DNA from: Helicobacter canis
GTDB lineage: Bacteria; Campylobacterota; Campylobacteria; Campylobacterales; Helicobacteraceae
Direction of reading: 5' to 3'
DNA length: 64,000 nt
NCBI RefSeq assembly: GCF_008693005.1
Contig: NZ_VXKE01000016.1
Location: 62,001-126,000, forward strand
How positions within the stretch are numbered: position 1 is the stretch's first letter; the number at the start of each line of letters is the position of its first letter. Under the pieces are notes generated by a model. It had not been told where the DNA came from. It was given only the letters and a program-made list of their open reading frames with translations, and searched no databases. The translations under genes and the position numbers were made by a program. Shown here piece by piece: positions 54,421 through 63,592 of the stretch.

Positions 54421-55135
54421 GGCTTACTCCTTGTGGATTGGTAGATTTGGATTCTAGCACTTGCCTTAGCATAAAATCTAGCGGCAGCAGCACAGAATCT
54501 CTCGTGCGGAATCCGTGATGAGGGATTGTAAGATATGCTCGCTTTATTATCACTTTATCATAGAAAATTATGTCAATATCTAATGTCCTAGGCGCGTTTT
54601 TGAACGCTCTTTTTCTCCCCCTGCCAAATCGCCGCTCCAAGTAAAACACAAGCGCAAATAGCTCCACGACACTTAGGCTGGTGGCAAGTGTGATAATGGC
54701 GTTGTAAAAATAGGGCTGATTGGTGTAGCCAAAGGGGGGATTGTGCAAAATAGGGCTTGTGGCAAGCAAGGTGCAATGCTTGTTGCGCGTGAGAGAGCCT
54801 AGCAGGTGGGCAAACCGCTGGCAAATCGCCTGCTTTGTGCCAAGGTTTGCGCCTATGCCTAGCGTGATGATGTGGCGGTGCTTGGGGTTTATGCGCTTGT
54901 GTAGCGTGCGATTTAGAACTGCTTGTGCGCGGTGGCTTTGGTGGATTCTAGTGTGGGGCTTGGCTTGCTGCAAGATGCGCTGGGCTTGATAGCGCAAGGT
55001 GGCAGCGTGCGTGAGATAGTGTGGGCTTGTGCGGGGGGTGTGCGTAGGGAAGCTAGGAGCTAGAATCCAGCGCATGCTAGAATCTAGTGTAAAAGAGTTA
55101 GATTCTAGCATGGCTTGAGATTCTAGGCTTACCAT
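54359..55135 (-). CDS. folK: 2-amino-4-hydroxy-6-hydroxymethyldihydropteridine pyrophosphokinase
   Basis: Pyrophosphoryl transfer in folate synthesis. 258 residues, with the HPPK domain at about 90-225: LGIGANLG, NPPFGYTNQPYFYNAI, ERRFGRGRKRAFKNAPRTLDIDIIFYD and RDSVLLPL. It has an N-terminal extension of about 85 residues, basic and His/Arg-rich with LESN/LDSS motifs, absent from normal HPPK (about 160 residues). The C-terminal 35 residues run into flhF. The ATG at 55135 lies within the stop region of the upstream gene (ATGGTAA). The true start could be further in. Confidence 0.85.
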   Translation of the reverse strand: MVSLESQAMLESNSFTLDSSMRWILAPSFPTHTPRTSPHYLTHAATLRYQAQRILQQAKPHTRIHQSHRAQAVLNRTLHKRINPKHRHIITLGIGANLGTKQAICQRFAHLLGSLTRNKHCTLLATSPILHNPPFGYTNQPYFYNAIITLATSLSVVELFALVFYLERRFGRGRKRAFKNAPRTLDIDIIFYDKVIIKRAYLTIPHHGFRTRDSVLLPLDFMLRQVLESKSTNPQGVSRADLYFHRRDTSRSSQKSAR

Positions 55136-56619
55136 ACCGGGAGCAACAACCCTACCCCCACATTAAACGCGCCGATACTCGCCCAGCTTTTATCATCTTT
55201 GCCATTAAACAAATGCCGATAGCTTGTCTCTAGTGATACATATTTGAAGCTTAGCATAAGCCCTATTTCCCAAAATGGGAAGAGATTATCAAGCTTTTGA
55301 TTGATGACATAGCCCCCGACACTTTTCATACTAGAGCCTATATCTTTTAGCGCGCCCCCACCTACAAAGCCAACTAGCGCCGAGCTATTGTCATCATTTG
55401 CGATCGCATAGCCCACGCGCCCCCCACCGCCAAAGAGCTTATGGTCAAACTTTAGCCCTGTAATATCCACGCCCTCCCAGCTGCAATACCCATAGCTATT
55501 GCCTGTGCAGGTAAATTGATATGGTGAGTCATAGGTTTTAGCCTGATAGCCGCCATAGAGCACATCGGCACTTAGATATATGCCATTTTTCTGCCGATAC
55601 CATAGCCCAGCTTTAAGCATATAGGCTGATGAAATATCTTTGGAGTATTCGCCATCGGTGTAGTGGATAAATCCCTTGCCACTACTGCTACCGCTGCTAG
55701 TCGTTGGCTTAGAGACATAAGGCACAGGAGCCATATTTGCACTGCCCCCACCAAAGCCAACATCCGCGCCCACACTTAGCCCAAATCGCCCGCCTCTTGC
55801 TTGCTTTCTAGCCTTTTTCTCTTGCTTTTTTTGCTCTTTTAGTGCGCGTTTGAGATAGGCGGCATTCTCACAAGCTTGGCGATTGCCCAAATCACACGCT
55901 TGCTTGAGAAGCTCTTGCGCGCTCTCATAGTCGCTAGAATCTAGCGCGGCTTGCGCCTCTCTCTCACACGCGATCGCATCGCCACCTTGGCAAGTCCCAG
56001 CCCCTAGCTTGCTAAATCGCGCCACTTGGGATTTGTCAATTGCCTTGGCAATGTTTTCTTCATCGTCCCACACCACGCGCCCACTTTTTAAATCGGTTAG
56101 CACAAACAAGAAGTCATAATCCACCCTCACCCTATCGCCCACGCTTTTTGTCCGCTGGATAATCTTGCCACTTAGGGAGAGATCAGGGGCTAGGAGTGTG
56201 CCATCTTCTTGGGTGGTGTATTGGTTGAAGCGTTTGTCTTTGGTAAGCTTCCTAGAATCTGTGAGTAAATTATCCGTGCTAGAGCCACTGCCAGCAATGG
56301 CGTTTGTCAGGGTAAATTTCTTGCTCTTGCGCAGTGTGCGCGTAATCTTGCGGCTTAAAAACTCTACATCAATGTCCTCTTCTGTAAGATTGCGTAAATC
56401 CGCTATGGCTAGGAGCTTCTGCCCTTGTAGCTCGCGGATAAAGCTAGATTCTAGGAGCTTGCGCGTGGTTTTCTCCACCACTGCTTCTATATCGTGGCGA
56501 TCAATGCCTATGGTGCTAAAGTCTTTAGAGTCTGTGATGTAGTAGGGGGACTTTTTGGCTTGTGCTAGGGCTAGCACAAGCAGTGCGCCTGCACAGATTC
56601 TCAATGCGTGTTTTAGCAT
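55129..56619 (-). CDS. Fusion of LpoB-like domain, short Sel1-like repeat and beta-barrel
   Basis: 496 residues with three apparent parts. After a signal peptide (LLVLALAQA), residues about 25-200 look like LpoB-type lipoprotein activators (AIADLRNLTEEDIDVEFLSRKI, RFNQYTTQEDGTLLAPDLSL, LKSGRVVWDDEENIAKA) but no lipobox Cys is present at the signal end. Residues 205-260 hold Cys-rich Sel1-like helices (CQGGDAIACEREAQAALDSSDYESA; ACDLGNRQACENAAYLKRAL, in pieces). The remainder is Gly/aromatic strands ending in LLLPVW, a barrel-like C-terminus. A signal peptide with barrel suggests an outer-membrane location. It overlaps tkt by seven bases upstream. Confidence 0.6.
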   Translation of the reverse strand: MLKHALRICAGALLVLALAQAKKSPYYITDSKDFSTIGIDRHDIEAVVEKTTRKLLESSFIRELQGQKLLAIADLRNLTEEDIDVEFLSRKITRTLRKSKKFTLTNAIAGSGSSTDNLLTDSRKLTKDKRFNQYTTQEDGTLLAPDLSLSGKIIQRTKSVGDRVRVDYDFLFVLTDLKSGRVVWDDEENIAKAIDKSQVARFSKLGAGTCQGGDAIACEREAQAALDSSDYESAQELLKQACDLGNRQACENAAYLKRALKEQKKQEKKARKQARGGRFGLSVGADVGFGGGSANMAPVPYVSKPTTSSGSSSGKGFIHYTDGEYSKDISSAYMLKAGLWYRQKNGIYLSADVLYGGYQAKTYDSPYQFTCTGNSYGYCSWEGVDITGLKFDHKLFGGGGRVGYAIANDDNSSALVGFVGGGALKDIGSSMKSVGGYVINQKLDNLFPFWEIGLMLSFKYVSLETSYRHLFNGKDDKSWASIGAFNVGVGLLLPVW

Positions 56620-58640
56620 AGAGACTCTTTTGCAAGATCTTTAGCGATTTTGGCGATATGCTCTGCGCTAAGCCCAAAATGCGTAAAAAGCTGCTCACCC
56701 TTAGCCGACTTGCCAAAGCTATCTAGCCCTAGCACAAAATCTGCGAAGCGGTAGAGTTCATTGCCCCTAGCGGCTTCCACAGCTAGCACTTTGCCAGCAA
56801 AAAGCTCTTTATGGTAGCTGCAATCTTGCTCGCATAGTAGCTCAAAGCAGGGCATACTCACCACGCGCGTAGCAATGCCACTAGATTCTAGCAGCTCTTG
56901 GGCTTGCAGGCATAAAGACACTTCACTCCCGCTTGCTAGCAGGGTGATTTGCGCTTGATTATCTAGGCTAGAATCCTGCTTGATATACGCTCCCCTTTGC
57001 GCTTGGCTCTTTGCCACAGGCTCTAGCACGGAGAGATTTTGGCGCGAGAGCACAAAGGCACTTGGCGCGCTAGATTCTAGTGCTACTTGCCAGCAAGCGA
57101 TGTTTTCATTCGCATCGGCTGGGCGGAAGACTAAGAGGTTTGGCATAGCGCGGAAGTGGCTTAGCTGCTCGATTGGCTGGTGGGTCGCGCCATCTTCGCC
57201 CACACCGATAGAATCGTGCGTAAAGATATAAAACACCTTTGCCCTCATAATGCTAGCGATCCGCACGCTCGCACTCATATAATCGCTGAAAACAAAAAAT
57301 GTCGCGCAAAAGGGCAGGAAAAGTCCGTAGTTGGCAAAGGCATTGCAAATCGCGCCCATAGCGTGTTCGCGGATACCGAAGTGGAGATTGTTGCCACTAG
57401 GGAAGTCGCTAGAATCTAGCAAGGTGGTGTTGTTGCTAGGGGCGAGATCTGCGCTGCCGCCGATGAAGTTTGGTAGGGCTTGAGAGAGAGCGTTTAAAAT
57501 CTTGCCATTACTCACGCGCGTGGCTAGGGAGTCTCCTTGTGTGAAAGTGGGGTAGGAGATAGAATCCACTTTTTGCTCTAGTGGCGCGGTGAGGGAGTCT
57601 AGCAGGGATTTTGCTTGCGCACTTAAGTTTCTCTCCCACAAAGCTTCTAAGCTCGCACCCTTTTCCATACACGCGCGGAAGACAAAGCCCACTTCATCAC
57701 TGATAGCAAAGCTCTGCTTGCTAATGCCTGCTTGCTCTCTCGCCTTAGCGATAAGCTCTGCGCCCAGCGGTGCGCCGTGGGCTTTATGGCTGCCCTCTAG
57801 CTCTAGCGCGCCCTTGCCGATAGTGGTGTGCGCGATGATAAGGCTAGGCTTAGGAGAGGCTTTGGCAGATTCTAGCGCGGAATCTATGGCTACAAGGTTA
57901 TGCCCATCGCACTCAAAGACGCTAAAGCCCTGTGCTTCAAACCTCGCGCGCACATTTTCGCTAAAGGCGATTTGCGTGCCGCCCTCTATGGTTATGCCAT
58001 TGCTATCATAGATGATGATAAGCTTGCCTAGCTGGTGTAAGCCAGCAAGCGAGCAAGCCTCATAGCTAATGCCCTCTTGCAAATCTCCATCACCACAAAG
58101 GCAATACACAAAATGATTAAGCACTTCAGGGCTAGAATCCACTTTCGCCCTAGAATCCACTTTTTCACACGCTCCATTTTCACGCACCGCCCTAGAATCC
58201 ACTTTTGCTAGCATAGCATTGGCGCGTTTTTGTGCCATAGCAAAGCCCACCGCATTGGCTATGCCTTGCCCTAGCGGTCCTGTGGTGATCTCCACGCCGG
58301 GCGTGTGGGCAAACTCTGGGTGTCCGGGCGTTGTAGAGTCAAGCTGGCGGAAGGCTTGTAAATCCTGCATACTCACTTCAAAGCCCCATAAATGCAGCAG
58401 ACTATACACAAGCGCGCTGGCGTGTCCGCCGCTAAAAACTAGGCGATCGCGGTTGAGATAGCGCGGGTTCTTGGGGTTTAGGCGCAGGTGGTGGGATAGC
58501 ACGACTGCCACTTCTGCTAGCCCCATAGGTGCGCCCGGGTGTCCGCTATTAGCACGCTGCACAATATCAGCACAGAGATAGCGCAGCTCATTTGCTGCTT
58601 GGGTGAGTAGGGGGAGATTTTCTTCAGTGATGATAGGCAT
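56613..58640 (-). CDS. tkt: Transketolase
   Basis: Non-oxidative pentose phosphate pathway; ThDP enzyme. 675 residues: NSGHPGAPMGLAEVAVVL, PGHPEFAHTPGVEITTGPLGQGIANAVGFAMAQKR (in parts), GDGDLQEGISYEACSLAG, and the second domain with GIREHAMGAICN and HDSIGVGEDGATHQP. Between FAMAQKRANAML and HFVYCLCGDGD lies an insert, AKVDSRAVRENGACEKVDSR then AKVDSSPEV, encoded by three copies of the 14-base extended motif. The ATG at 58640 with AAGGA six bases upstream is preferred to the TTG at 58646. Confidence 0.95.
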   Translation of the reverse strand: MPIITEENLPLLTQAANELRYLCADIVQRANSGHPGAPMGLAEVAVVLSHHLRLNPKNPRYLNRDRLVFSGGHASALVYSLLHLWGFEVSMQDLQAFRQLDSTTPGHPEFAHTPGVEITTGPLGQGIANAVGFAMAQKRANAMLAKVDSRAVRENGACEKVDSRAKVDSSPEVLNHFVYCLCGDGDLQEGISYEACSLAGLHQLGKLIIIYDSNGITIEGGTQIAFSENVRARFEAQGFSVFECDGHNLVAIDSALESAKASPKPSLIIAHTTIGKGALELEGSHKAHGAPLGAELIAKAREQAGISKQSFAISDEVGFVFRACMEKGASLEALWERNLSAQAKSLLDSLTAPLEQKVDSISYPTFTQGDSLATRVSNGKILNALSQALPNFIGGSADLAPSNNTTLLDSSDFPSGNNLHFGIREHAMGAICNAFANYGLFLPFCATFFVFSDYMSASVRIASIMRAKVFYIFTHDSIGVGEDGATHQPIEQLSHFRAMPNLLVFRPADANENIACWQVALESSAPSAFVLSRQNLSVLEPVAKSQAQRGAYIKQDSSLDNQAQITLLASGSEVSLCLQAQELLESSGIATRVVSMPCFELLCEQDCSYHKELFAGKVLAVEAARGNELYRFADFVLGLDSFGKSAKGEQLFTHFGLSAEHIAKIAKDLAKESLC
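58132..58205. repeat. Three copies of CTAGAATCCACTTT inside tkt
   Basis: Exact 14-mers at 58132-58145, 58150-58163 and 58192-58205, all in the same orientation and in frame, encode three K-V-D-S units in a surface loop of transketolase. Spacing is 18 and 42 bases between starts, both multiples of three. Confidence 0.9.
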
Positions 58641-58898
58641 AAACAATCCTTAAAGTGTAGATACCAAAGCCCCCTAAGCACACGCTAGGGCGTGGCGCGC
58701 TGTGTATAAAGGCTAGGTTCTATGGGCTTGGTGAAGCTACGCATTGTGCCTAAAAATCCTTATGAGATTTCTTAAAATCACACGACTTGTGCTTGTGGGG
58801 CACGCACCTAGTGGGAAATATTATCGATATGTAGTAAAGAATAATTAGCGTATATCACTAACTAAACTTTATACTATTAGACTAATATTTAGCGATTT

Positions 58899-58925
58899 TT
58901 AGCAATCTTTTCTTATAAATGCTAA
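58899..58925. promoter_or_regulatory. CIRCE-like operator upstream of hrcA
   Basis: TTAGCAATC - nine bases - AAATGCTAA. Consensus CIRCE is TTAGCACTC-N9-GAGTGCTAA: the left arm matches eight of nine, the right arm six of nine, and the spacer is exactly nine. This is a likely HrcA binding site controlling hrcA-grpE-dnaK. Confidence 0.6.
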
Positions 58926-58951
58926 TTTCATTTACTTTTATGGGCTAGAAT
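58923..58951 (+). promoter_or_regulatory. Candidate promoter of hrcA-grpE-dnaK
   Basis: A -10 TAGAAT lies at 58946-58951, with the -35 position falling on TAATTT (58923-58928), in the right arm of the CIRCE-like operator, so HrcA binding would block it. The 348-base gap upstream of hrcA (58641-58988) contains AT-rich DNA, another TATACT (58870-58875), the operator, and no gene that I can see. Confidence 0.35.
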
Positions 58952-58988
58952 TTCGCTCGTTGTAGTTAGCAGTCAAAGGCTTTACACT

Positions 58989-59783
58989 ATGCAGAAAAAG
59001 GAATTCTTGCTCAATCATTTGATCAAGCAATATGTCAAATGCCAAGAGCCTATCGGGTCAGAATCTTTAAAGAGCTGCTTGCAGGGGAAGATTTCTTCTG
59101 CAACTATTCGCAACTACTTTAAGATTCTAGGGCAAGAAGGCGTGCTTGTGCAGACGCATATTAGCAGTGGTCGTGTGCCTACGCGCGCTGCTTTGAGGAA
59201 TTATTGGCGAGAAATGCTTCAGCCTGCGTGTGTTGAGCCAGAGATTGATACTACACAGCTCCACTCTCTATGTGATGAGTTTGGGCTCACTTGTGCGCTG
59301 CGTCTTGCAAAGCCACAGAAGCTACTGCGCGTGCTAGAGATAGAAGCAGGTGAGAATGGCGCGATTGTGCTGGTGTTTGAGCACGATTGCGTGGCGATCC
59401 CCTTTGTCGCTTCTATGGCACGCTTTTGTCAAGAGCTTGTTGGCGTGGCAATCGATGATATGCAAAGGATCGCGCAAGATGTGTGCGCAAATACACTAGC
59501 TCAAGCTCTAAGGTCTTTGCAAAGTGCGGAGAAAACGCGCTTTTTTGGCTTAGAGTTTTTGGGCGAGATGTTTGCGCAGGCTCCACAGAGTGCGCTTGAG
59601 ATCGTTAATGGCGATTTGTTTGCTAGGGTTGATTGCGCTTTGCATTTCCCAGATTCTAGCGACTATCTTGTCATCGCACATAGTGCGCAAGTGCTAGGAC
59701 AGGCGGCGAAAATGCTCTGCATTGGGCGGCTTGATAGAGACTATCAGGGCTTTTATGAAGCACTAGAGTCCAAGGCATCATAG
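58989..59783 (+). CDS. hrcA: Heat-inducible transcription repressor HrcA
   Basis: 264 residues, short for HrcA as in other Helicobacter. N-terminal winged helix: FLLNHLIKQYVKCQEPIGSESL, ISSATIRNYFKILGQEGVLVQTHISSGRVPTRAALRNYW. It binds CIRCE-type operators and here probably autoregulates through the site at 58899. It begins the heat-shock operon with grpE 26 bases downstream. Confidence 0.93.
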   Translation: MQKKEFLLNHLIKQYVKCQEPIGSESLKSCLQGKISSATIRNYFKILGQEGVLVQTHISSGRVPTRAALRNYWREMLQPACVEPEIDTTQLHSLCDEFGLTCALRLAKPQKLLRVLEIEAGENGAIVLVFEHDCVAIPFVASMARFCQELVGVAIDDMQRIAQDVCANTLAQALRSLQSAEKTRFFGLEFLGEMFAQAPQSALEIVNGDLFARVDCALHFPDSSDYLVIAHSAQVLGQAAKMLCIGRLDRDYQGFYEALESKAS

Positions 59784-59809
59784 AGAATCTTAATATGTAA
59801 GGAGTGCGT

Positions 59810-60388
59810 ATGCAAGAAGAAATAGAAGAGACGATGAAAGAGCCACATACACAAGATGAGCAAGCCGCGCAAGAAGCGTGCGAGACACAAGCGCAGGATA
59901 TGGGCGAAGAGCTAGAATCTAGCGTAGATTCTAGTGAGCCTAGAGAGTCTGGCGCGCCGATTATGCAGCAAGCTTACAAAGAGCTTGAAGAAAAGTATAT
60001 GCGAGCGTATGCGGACTTTGAGAATGTCAAAAAGCGGCTAGAGCGCGATAAAAATCAAGCCCTAGAATATGCGTATGAGAAAATCGCAAAAGACTTGCTC
60101 CCTATCTTAGATGCGCTTGATAAGGCTAAAGAAGCAGCCAAAGATCACAGCGCGATTTTAGAGGGCATAGCTCTTGTGCAAGATAATTTCCTAAAAATCC
60201 TTAGCCGCCACGGCGTAGAGGCGATTGACACAAGTGGGGAGTTTGACCCCAATTTGCACGAGTGCATTATGCAAGTGGCAAAGCCAGAAGCACAAGATGG
60301 GCAAATCGCCCAAGTAATGCAGCAAGGCTATAAGTATAAGGAACGCACCTTGCGCCCAGCGATGGTCGCAGTGGTGAAAAACAACTAA
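59810..60388 (+). CDS. grpE: Nucleotide exchange factor GrpE
   Basis: 192 residues. An acidic N-terminus with [16 protein letters not shown] from two motif copies, then the long dimerisation helix ([26 protein letters not shown]), and the C-terminal beta domain ([37 protein letters not shown]). It exchanges ADP on DnaK. The ATG at 59810 has AAGGAG five bases upstream; the GTG at 59804 is not needed. Confidence 0.95.
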   Translation: MQEEIEETMKEPHTQDEQAAQEACETQAQDMGEELESSVDSSEPRESGAPIMQQAYKELEEKYMRAYADFENVKKRLERDKNQALEYAYEKIAKDLLPILDALDKAKEAAKDHSAILEGIALVQDNFLKILSRHGVEAIDTSGEFDPNLHECIMQVAKPEAQDGQIAQVMQQGYKYKERTLRPAMVAVVKNN

Positions 60389-60409
60389 TCTCAACATAAA
60401 GGATACAAA

Positions 60410-62296
60410 ATGGCAAAAGTAATTGGAATCGACTTAGGGACGACAAACTCCGCAATGGCAGTCTATGAAGGCAATGAAGCCAAAATCATCGCTAATAAAG
60501 AGGGTAAAAACACCACCCCATCAATCGTGGCATTTACTGATAAAGGCGAGATTCTAGTCGGTGAGCCAGCAAAACGACAGGCGATCACCAATCCGCAAAA
60601 GACAATCTACTCTATCAAGCGCATTATGGGGCTAATGCTTAATGAAGATAAAGCAAAGCAAGCCCAAGAGCGACTGCCCTATAAAATTGTAGATAGAAAT
60701 GGCGCTTGTGCGGTAGAAATCGCGGATAAAACCTACACGCCCCAAGAAATCTCGGCAAAAATTTTGATGAAAATCAAAGAAGATGCGGAGAGCTACTTGG
60801 GAGAGAGCGTTACAGAAGCGGTGATCACCGTGCCAGCCTACTTTAATGACGCACAAAGAAAAGCGACAAAAGAAGCTGGCACAATCGCAGGGCTTAATGT
60901 GCTGCGCATTATCAACGAGCCTACTTCTGCCGCGCTTGCGTATGGGCTAGATAAAAAAGAAGCAGAAAAGATTATGGTCTATGACTTGGGCGGGGGGACA
61001 TTTGATGTAACTGTGCTTGAAACAGGTGATAATGTCGTAGAAGTGCTTGCCACAGGGGGCGATGCGTTCTTAGGCGGCGATGACTTTGATAATCGCATTA
61101 TCGATTGGGCTGCGAGTGAGTTTAAAGATGAAAGCGGCATTGATATTAAGCAGGATATTATGGCGCTGCAGCGACTAAAAGATGCCGCAGAAAATGCTAA
61201 AAAAGAGCTCTCTAGCGCGCAGGAGACAGAAATCAATCTGCCCTTTATCACAGCTGATGCAAGCGGTCCAAAGCACTTTGTCAAAAAGCTTTCTCGTGCG
61301 AAGTTTGAGAGCTTGATTGATGATCTAATCGATGAGACGATTAAAAAAATCGATGCAGTGATTAGTGATGCTGGGCTTAGCAAGGGCGATATTAGCGAAG
61401 TGGTGATGGTAGGGGGCTCTACTAGAATCCCAAAAGTGCAAGAGCGAGTCAAGGACTTCATCGGCAAAGATTTGAATAAATCTGTCAATCCTGATGAAGT
61501 CGTAGCAGTGGGCGCGGCGATCCAAGGCGGCGTTTTGAAAGGTGATGTAAAAGATGTGCTACTGCTTGATGTTACGCCTTTGAGCCTTGGGATTGAGACG
61601 CTTGGCGGGGTGATGACGCGCGTGATTGATAGGGGGACAACAATCCCTGCTAAAAAGGCGCAAACTTTCTCCACTGCCGAAGACAATCAGCCAGCCGTTA
61701 CAATCCGCGTGCTACAGGGCGAGAGAGAGCTTGCTAGGGATAATAAGCTGCTAGGGAATTTTGACTTACAGGGTATCCCACCAGCCCCGCGCGGTGTGCC
61801 ACAAATTGAAGTAACCTTTGACATCGATGCCAATGGGATTCTAACAGTATCAGCAAAGGATAAGGTAAGCGGCAAATCCCAAGAGATCAAAATCACAGGT
61901 TCTAGCGGGCTATCGGATTCTGAAATTGAAAAAATGGTCAAAGATGCCGAGCTTCACAAAGAAGAAGACGCCAAGCGCAAGGGCGCGATAGAATCACGCA
62001 ATATGGCAGACTCTCTTGTGTATCAAACAGAGAAGACCCTAGGCGAGATGAAAGACAAGCTAGAATCTAGCGAGGTGGAGAAGATCAACGCCGCACTAGA
62101 AGAGCTAAAAGCGGTGCTTAAAGATGAGAATGCGACAAAAGAGCAAATCGATGAGAAGCTAAAGGCATTGACAGAAGTGAGCCACAAGCTTACAGAAGCA
62201 ATGTATGCCAAAGAAAATCCGCAAGGCGCGCAGGCGCAAGGAGAGCAGAAGAAAAAGGGCAAAGATGATGATGTCATCGATGCAGAAGTGGAGTAG
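60410..62296 (+). CDS. dnaK: Chaperone DnaK (Hsp70)
   Basis: 628 residues. ATPase domain with [47 protein letters not shown] and [14 protein letters not shown]; then the [14 protein letters not shown] linker and substrate domain; a helical lid; and the C-terminal [10 protein letters not shown] ending. Only two dispersed-motif copies occur: one in the lid (KLESSEVEK) and one at the N-terminal EILVGE, in spite of the length. AAAGGA precedes the ATG. Confidence 0.97.
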   Translation: MAKVIGIDLGTTNSAMAVYEGNEAKIIANKEGKNTTPSIVAFTDKGEILVGEPAKRQAITNPQKTIYSIKRIMGLMLNEDKAKQAQERLPYKIVDRNGACAVEIADKTYTPQEISAKILMKIKEDAESYLGESVTEAVITVPAYFNDAQRKATKEAGTIAGLNVLRIINEPTSAALAYGLDKKEAEKIMVYDLGGGTFDVTVLETGDNVVEVLATGGDAFLGGDDFDNRIIDWAASEFKDESGIDIKQDIMALQRLKDAAENAKKELSSAQETEINLPFITADASGPKHFVKKLSRAKFESLIDDLIDETIKKIDAVISDAGLSKGDISEVVMVGGSTRIPKVQERVKDFIGKDLNKSVNPDEVVAVGAAIQGGVLKGDVKDVLLLDVTPLSLGIETLGGVMTRVIDRGTTIPAKKAQTFSTAEDNQPAVTIRVLQGERELARDNKLLGNFDLQGIPPAPRGVPQIEVTFDIDANGILTVSAKDKVSGKSQEIKITGSSGLSDSEIEKMVKDAELHKEEDAKRKGAIESRNMADSLVYQTEKTLGEMKDKLESSEVEKINAALEELKAVLKDENATKEQIDEKLKALTEVSHKLTEAMYAKENPQGAQAQGEQKKKGKDDDVIDAEVE

Positions 62297-62309
62297 ATAG
62301 CTTAGCCTT

Positions 62310-62346
62310 GCCAGCAGCACGCGTGTCGCTAGATATGCGTGCTGGC
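62310..62346 (+). terminator. Hairpin after dnaK
   Basis: GCCAGCAGCACGC (62310-62322) pairs with GCGTGCTGGC (62337-62346) with a three-base bulge, loop 14 bases. It lies 14 bases after the dnaK stop. A T-run is weak (TTTT about 30 bases later), so the mechanism is uncertain. Confidence 0.55.
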
Positions 62347-62374
62347 ATACTAGATCTATCTCTCTATGCTTTTA

Positions 62375-62384
62375 CCCCCCCCCC
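62375..62384. repeat. C10 homopolymer next to an extended motif
   Basis: Ten C bases whose last one begins CTAGAATCCACTTT (62384-62397). It lies between the dnaK terminator and the end of the minus-strand gene at 62489, so slippage would not alter a coding frame. It mirrors the G8 tract in copA, which also starts within the motif. Confidence 0.8.
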
Positions 62385-62488
62385 TAGAATCCACTTTGAT
62401 TATTTATTGTTGTTATTAGCTTTGCGTGAGTGCGAGCCTGTGGCTGCTTGCTAGGTGGCTACTTAGCAGGCTAGATTCTAGCTTGAAC

Positions 62489-62977
62489 CTAAAGAAGCTC
62501 GCTTAAGATAAGCGTGGCTTTGAGCTTGGCTGCGCCATTTGCTAGGGCGTGTGATGATACTTTGCCAGAGAGCTTTAGGGTGTGGGGTTTGCCGCGCTTT
62601 ATCTTAAGCCTTGATTTTAGCGTGATTGGCTGGGAAATATTATTATTGATTGTGAGTGTGCCTTGGATATATGAGGAAGCTTGCAAAAGCTTTGGGAGAT
62701 TGTCTTTGGGGATAGAGATAAGTAAATGTATAGATTCTAGTGTGGGGTGCTGGATTCTAGGTGTGGCGTGTAGCTCTAGGCTTAAAGGCATTGGACTTGC
62801 GCTAAGCAGCAGCTCACCACTGCAGTGCATAGCAGTGCTGCCAATATGCAAGCGAGATGCCGCGGCGATGGCATAGGTCTGCAGTGTTGGTGGGTGTGTG
62901 GCTAGGGCAAGTGTGGGTATAATAGCTACGCAGCATAGCAAAACCTGCCAGAATCTAAATTTCAAAGCGGCTTTCAT
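62489..62977 (-). CDS. Exported protein of unknown function
   Basis: 162 residues with a signal peptide (WQVLLCCVAIIPTLALA) and a predicted beta-rich mature part (SYIQGTLTINNNISQPITLKSRLKIKRGK). The pattern weakly resembles YceI-like lipid-binding proteins, but key landmarks are missing, so I give no function. Two motif copies fall in the coding sequence or just after it. It overlaps the class II aldolase-like gene by 23 bases. Confidence 0.55.
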   Translation of the reverse strand: MKAALKFRFWQVLLCCVAIIPTLALATHPPTLQTYAIAAASRLHIGSTAMHCSGELLLSASPMPLSLELHATPRIQHPTLESIHLLISIPKDNLPKLLQASSYIQGTLTINNNISQPITLKSRLKIKRGKPHTLKLSGKVSSHALANGAAKLKATLILSELL

Positions 62978-63584
62978 CGGTGTAGCTTTGATCGATCATA
63001 TTATTAAAGTGTAGAATCTTGCAGCTATTTTCCACCACAGATATGAGCTTCACAAGCGCGGAGAGATCGCGCCCATAGCCATAGATCCCGCAGCCTTTGA
63101 GTAGGACAAAGTTTGTGGCATTGGTTTTAAAGTAACGCACGATGTCTGTGTCTGCGCGCTCATACAATGTCTCATACTCTTTAGAATCTAAAATCTTGCT
63201 ATTTCTCCCAAGTATCCTGCACCCTAGATAGTCAATAGGCTTTATCACATCGTGCTTTAAGGAGTAGGAAGTCGCATAAGGCGCGTGGGAATACATCACA
63301 AAGCGCGCTTCTAAAAAGTTGCGATAAATATTTGCGTGGATAAAGCTATCAAGGCTTGCTTCTTGCCAGCGGTAGTCTTCTTTGTCGTGGAGTGTGATAA
63401 AGGAGTCTTGATCCATTTTGTCAAGCAGGGCATCTTTGCGGTTTATGAGGAAGCTATTTGCCCCAAGGCGTGCAGATATTGAGCCATAAAATACGCCAAG
63501 CAAGCCGCTTTGGCACAGAGAGTGAGCCATATCAGCTAGGTAGCTAATCGTAGGGGAGTCGATGTTTTTTGTATGGATATTCAT
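62955..63584 (-). CDS. Class II aldolase/adducin-family protein with altered metal ligands
   Basis: 209 residues of the fuculose-1-phosphate-aldolase fold: LLGVFYGSISARLGANSFLI aligns with the substrate-phosphate loop (GNxSxR), VMYSHAPYATSYS aligns with the H-x-H zinc site, and LLKGCGIYGYGRDLSALVKL with the NHG-x5-G motif. One metal His is Tyr and the third His is Cys in this alignment, so normal aldolase chemistry is doubtful. Neighbours give no pathway. Starts 8 bases after the downstream-read partial gene at 63593. Confidence 0.75.
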   Translation of the reverse strand: MNIHTKNIDSPTISYLADMAHSLCQSGLLGVFYGSISARLGANSFLINRKDALLDKMDQDSFITLHDKEDYRWQEASLDSFIHANIYRNFLEARFVMYSHAPYATSYSLKHDVIKPIDYLGCRILGRNSKILDSKEYETLYERADTDIVRYFKTNATNFVLLKGCGIYGYGRDLSALVKLISVVENSCKILHFNNMIDQSYTDESRFEI

Positions 63585-63592
63585 AGGTGTCC

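Noticed and set aside
60979..61686. Long minus-strand open frame inside dnaK (235 codons)
   Set aside because: It is antisense to highly conserved DnaK sequence and has no recognisable domain.
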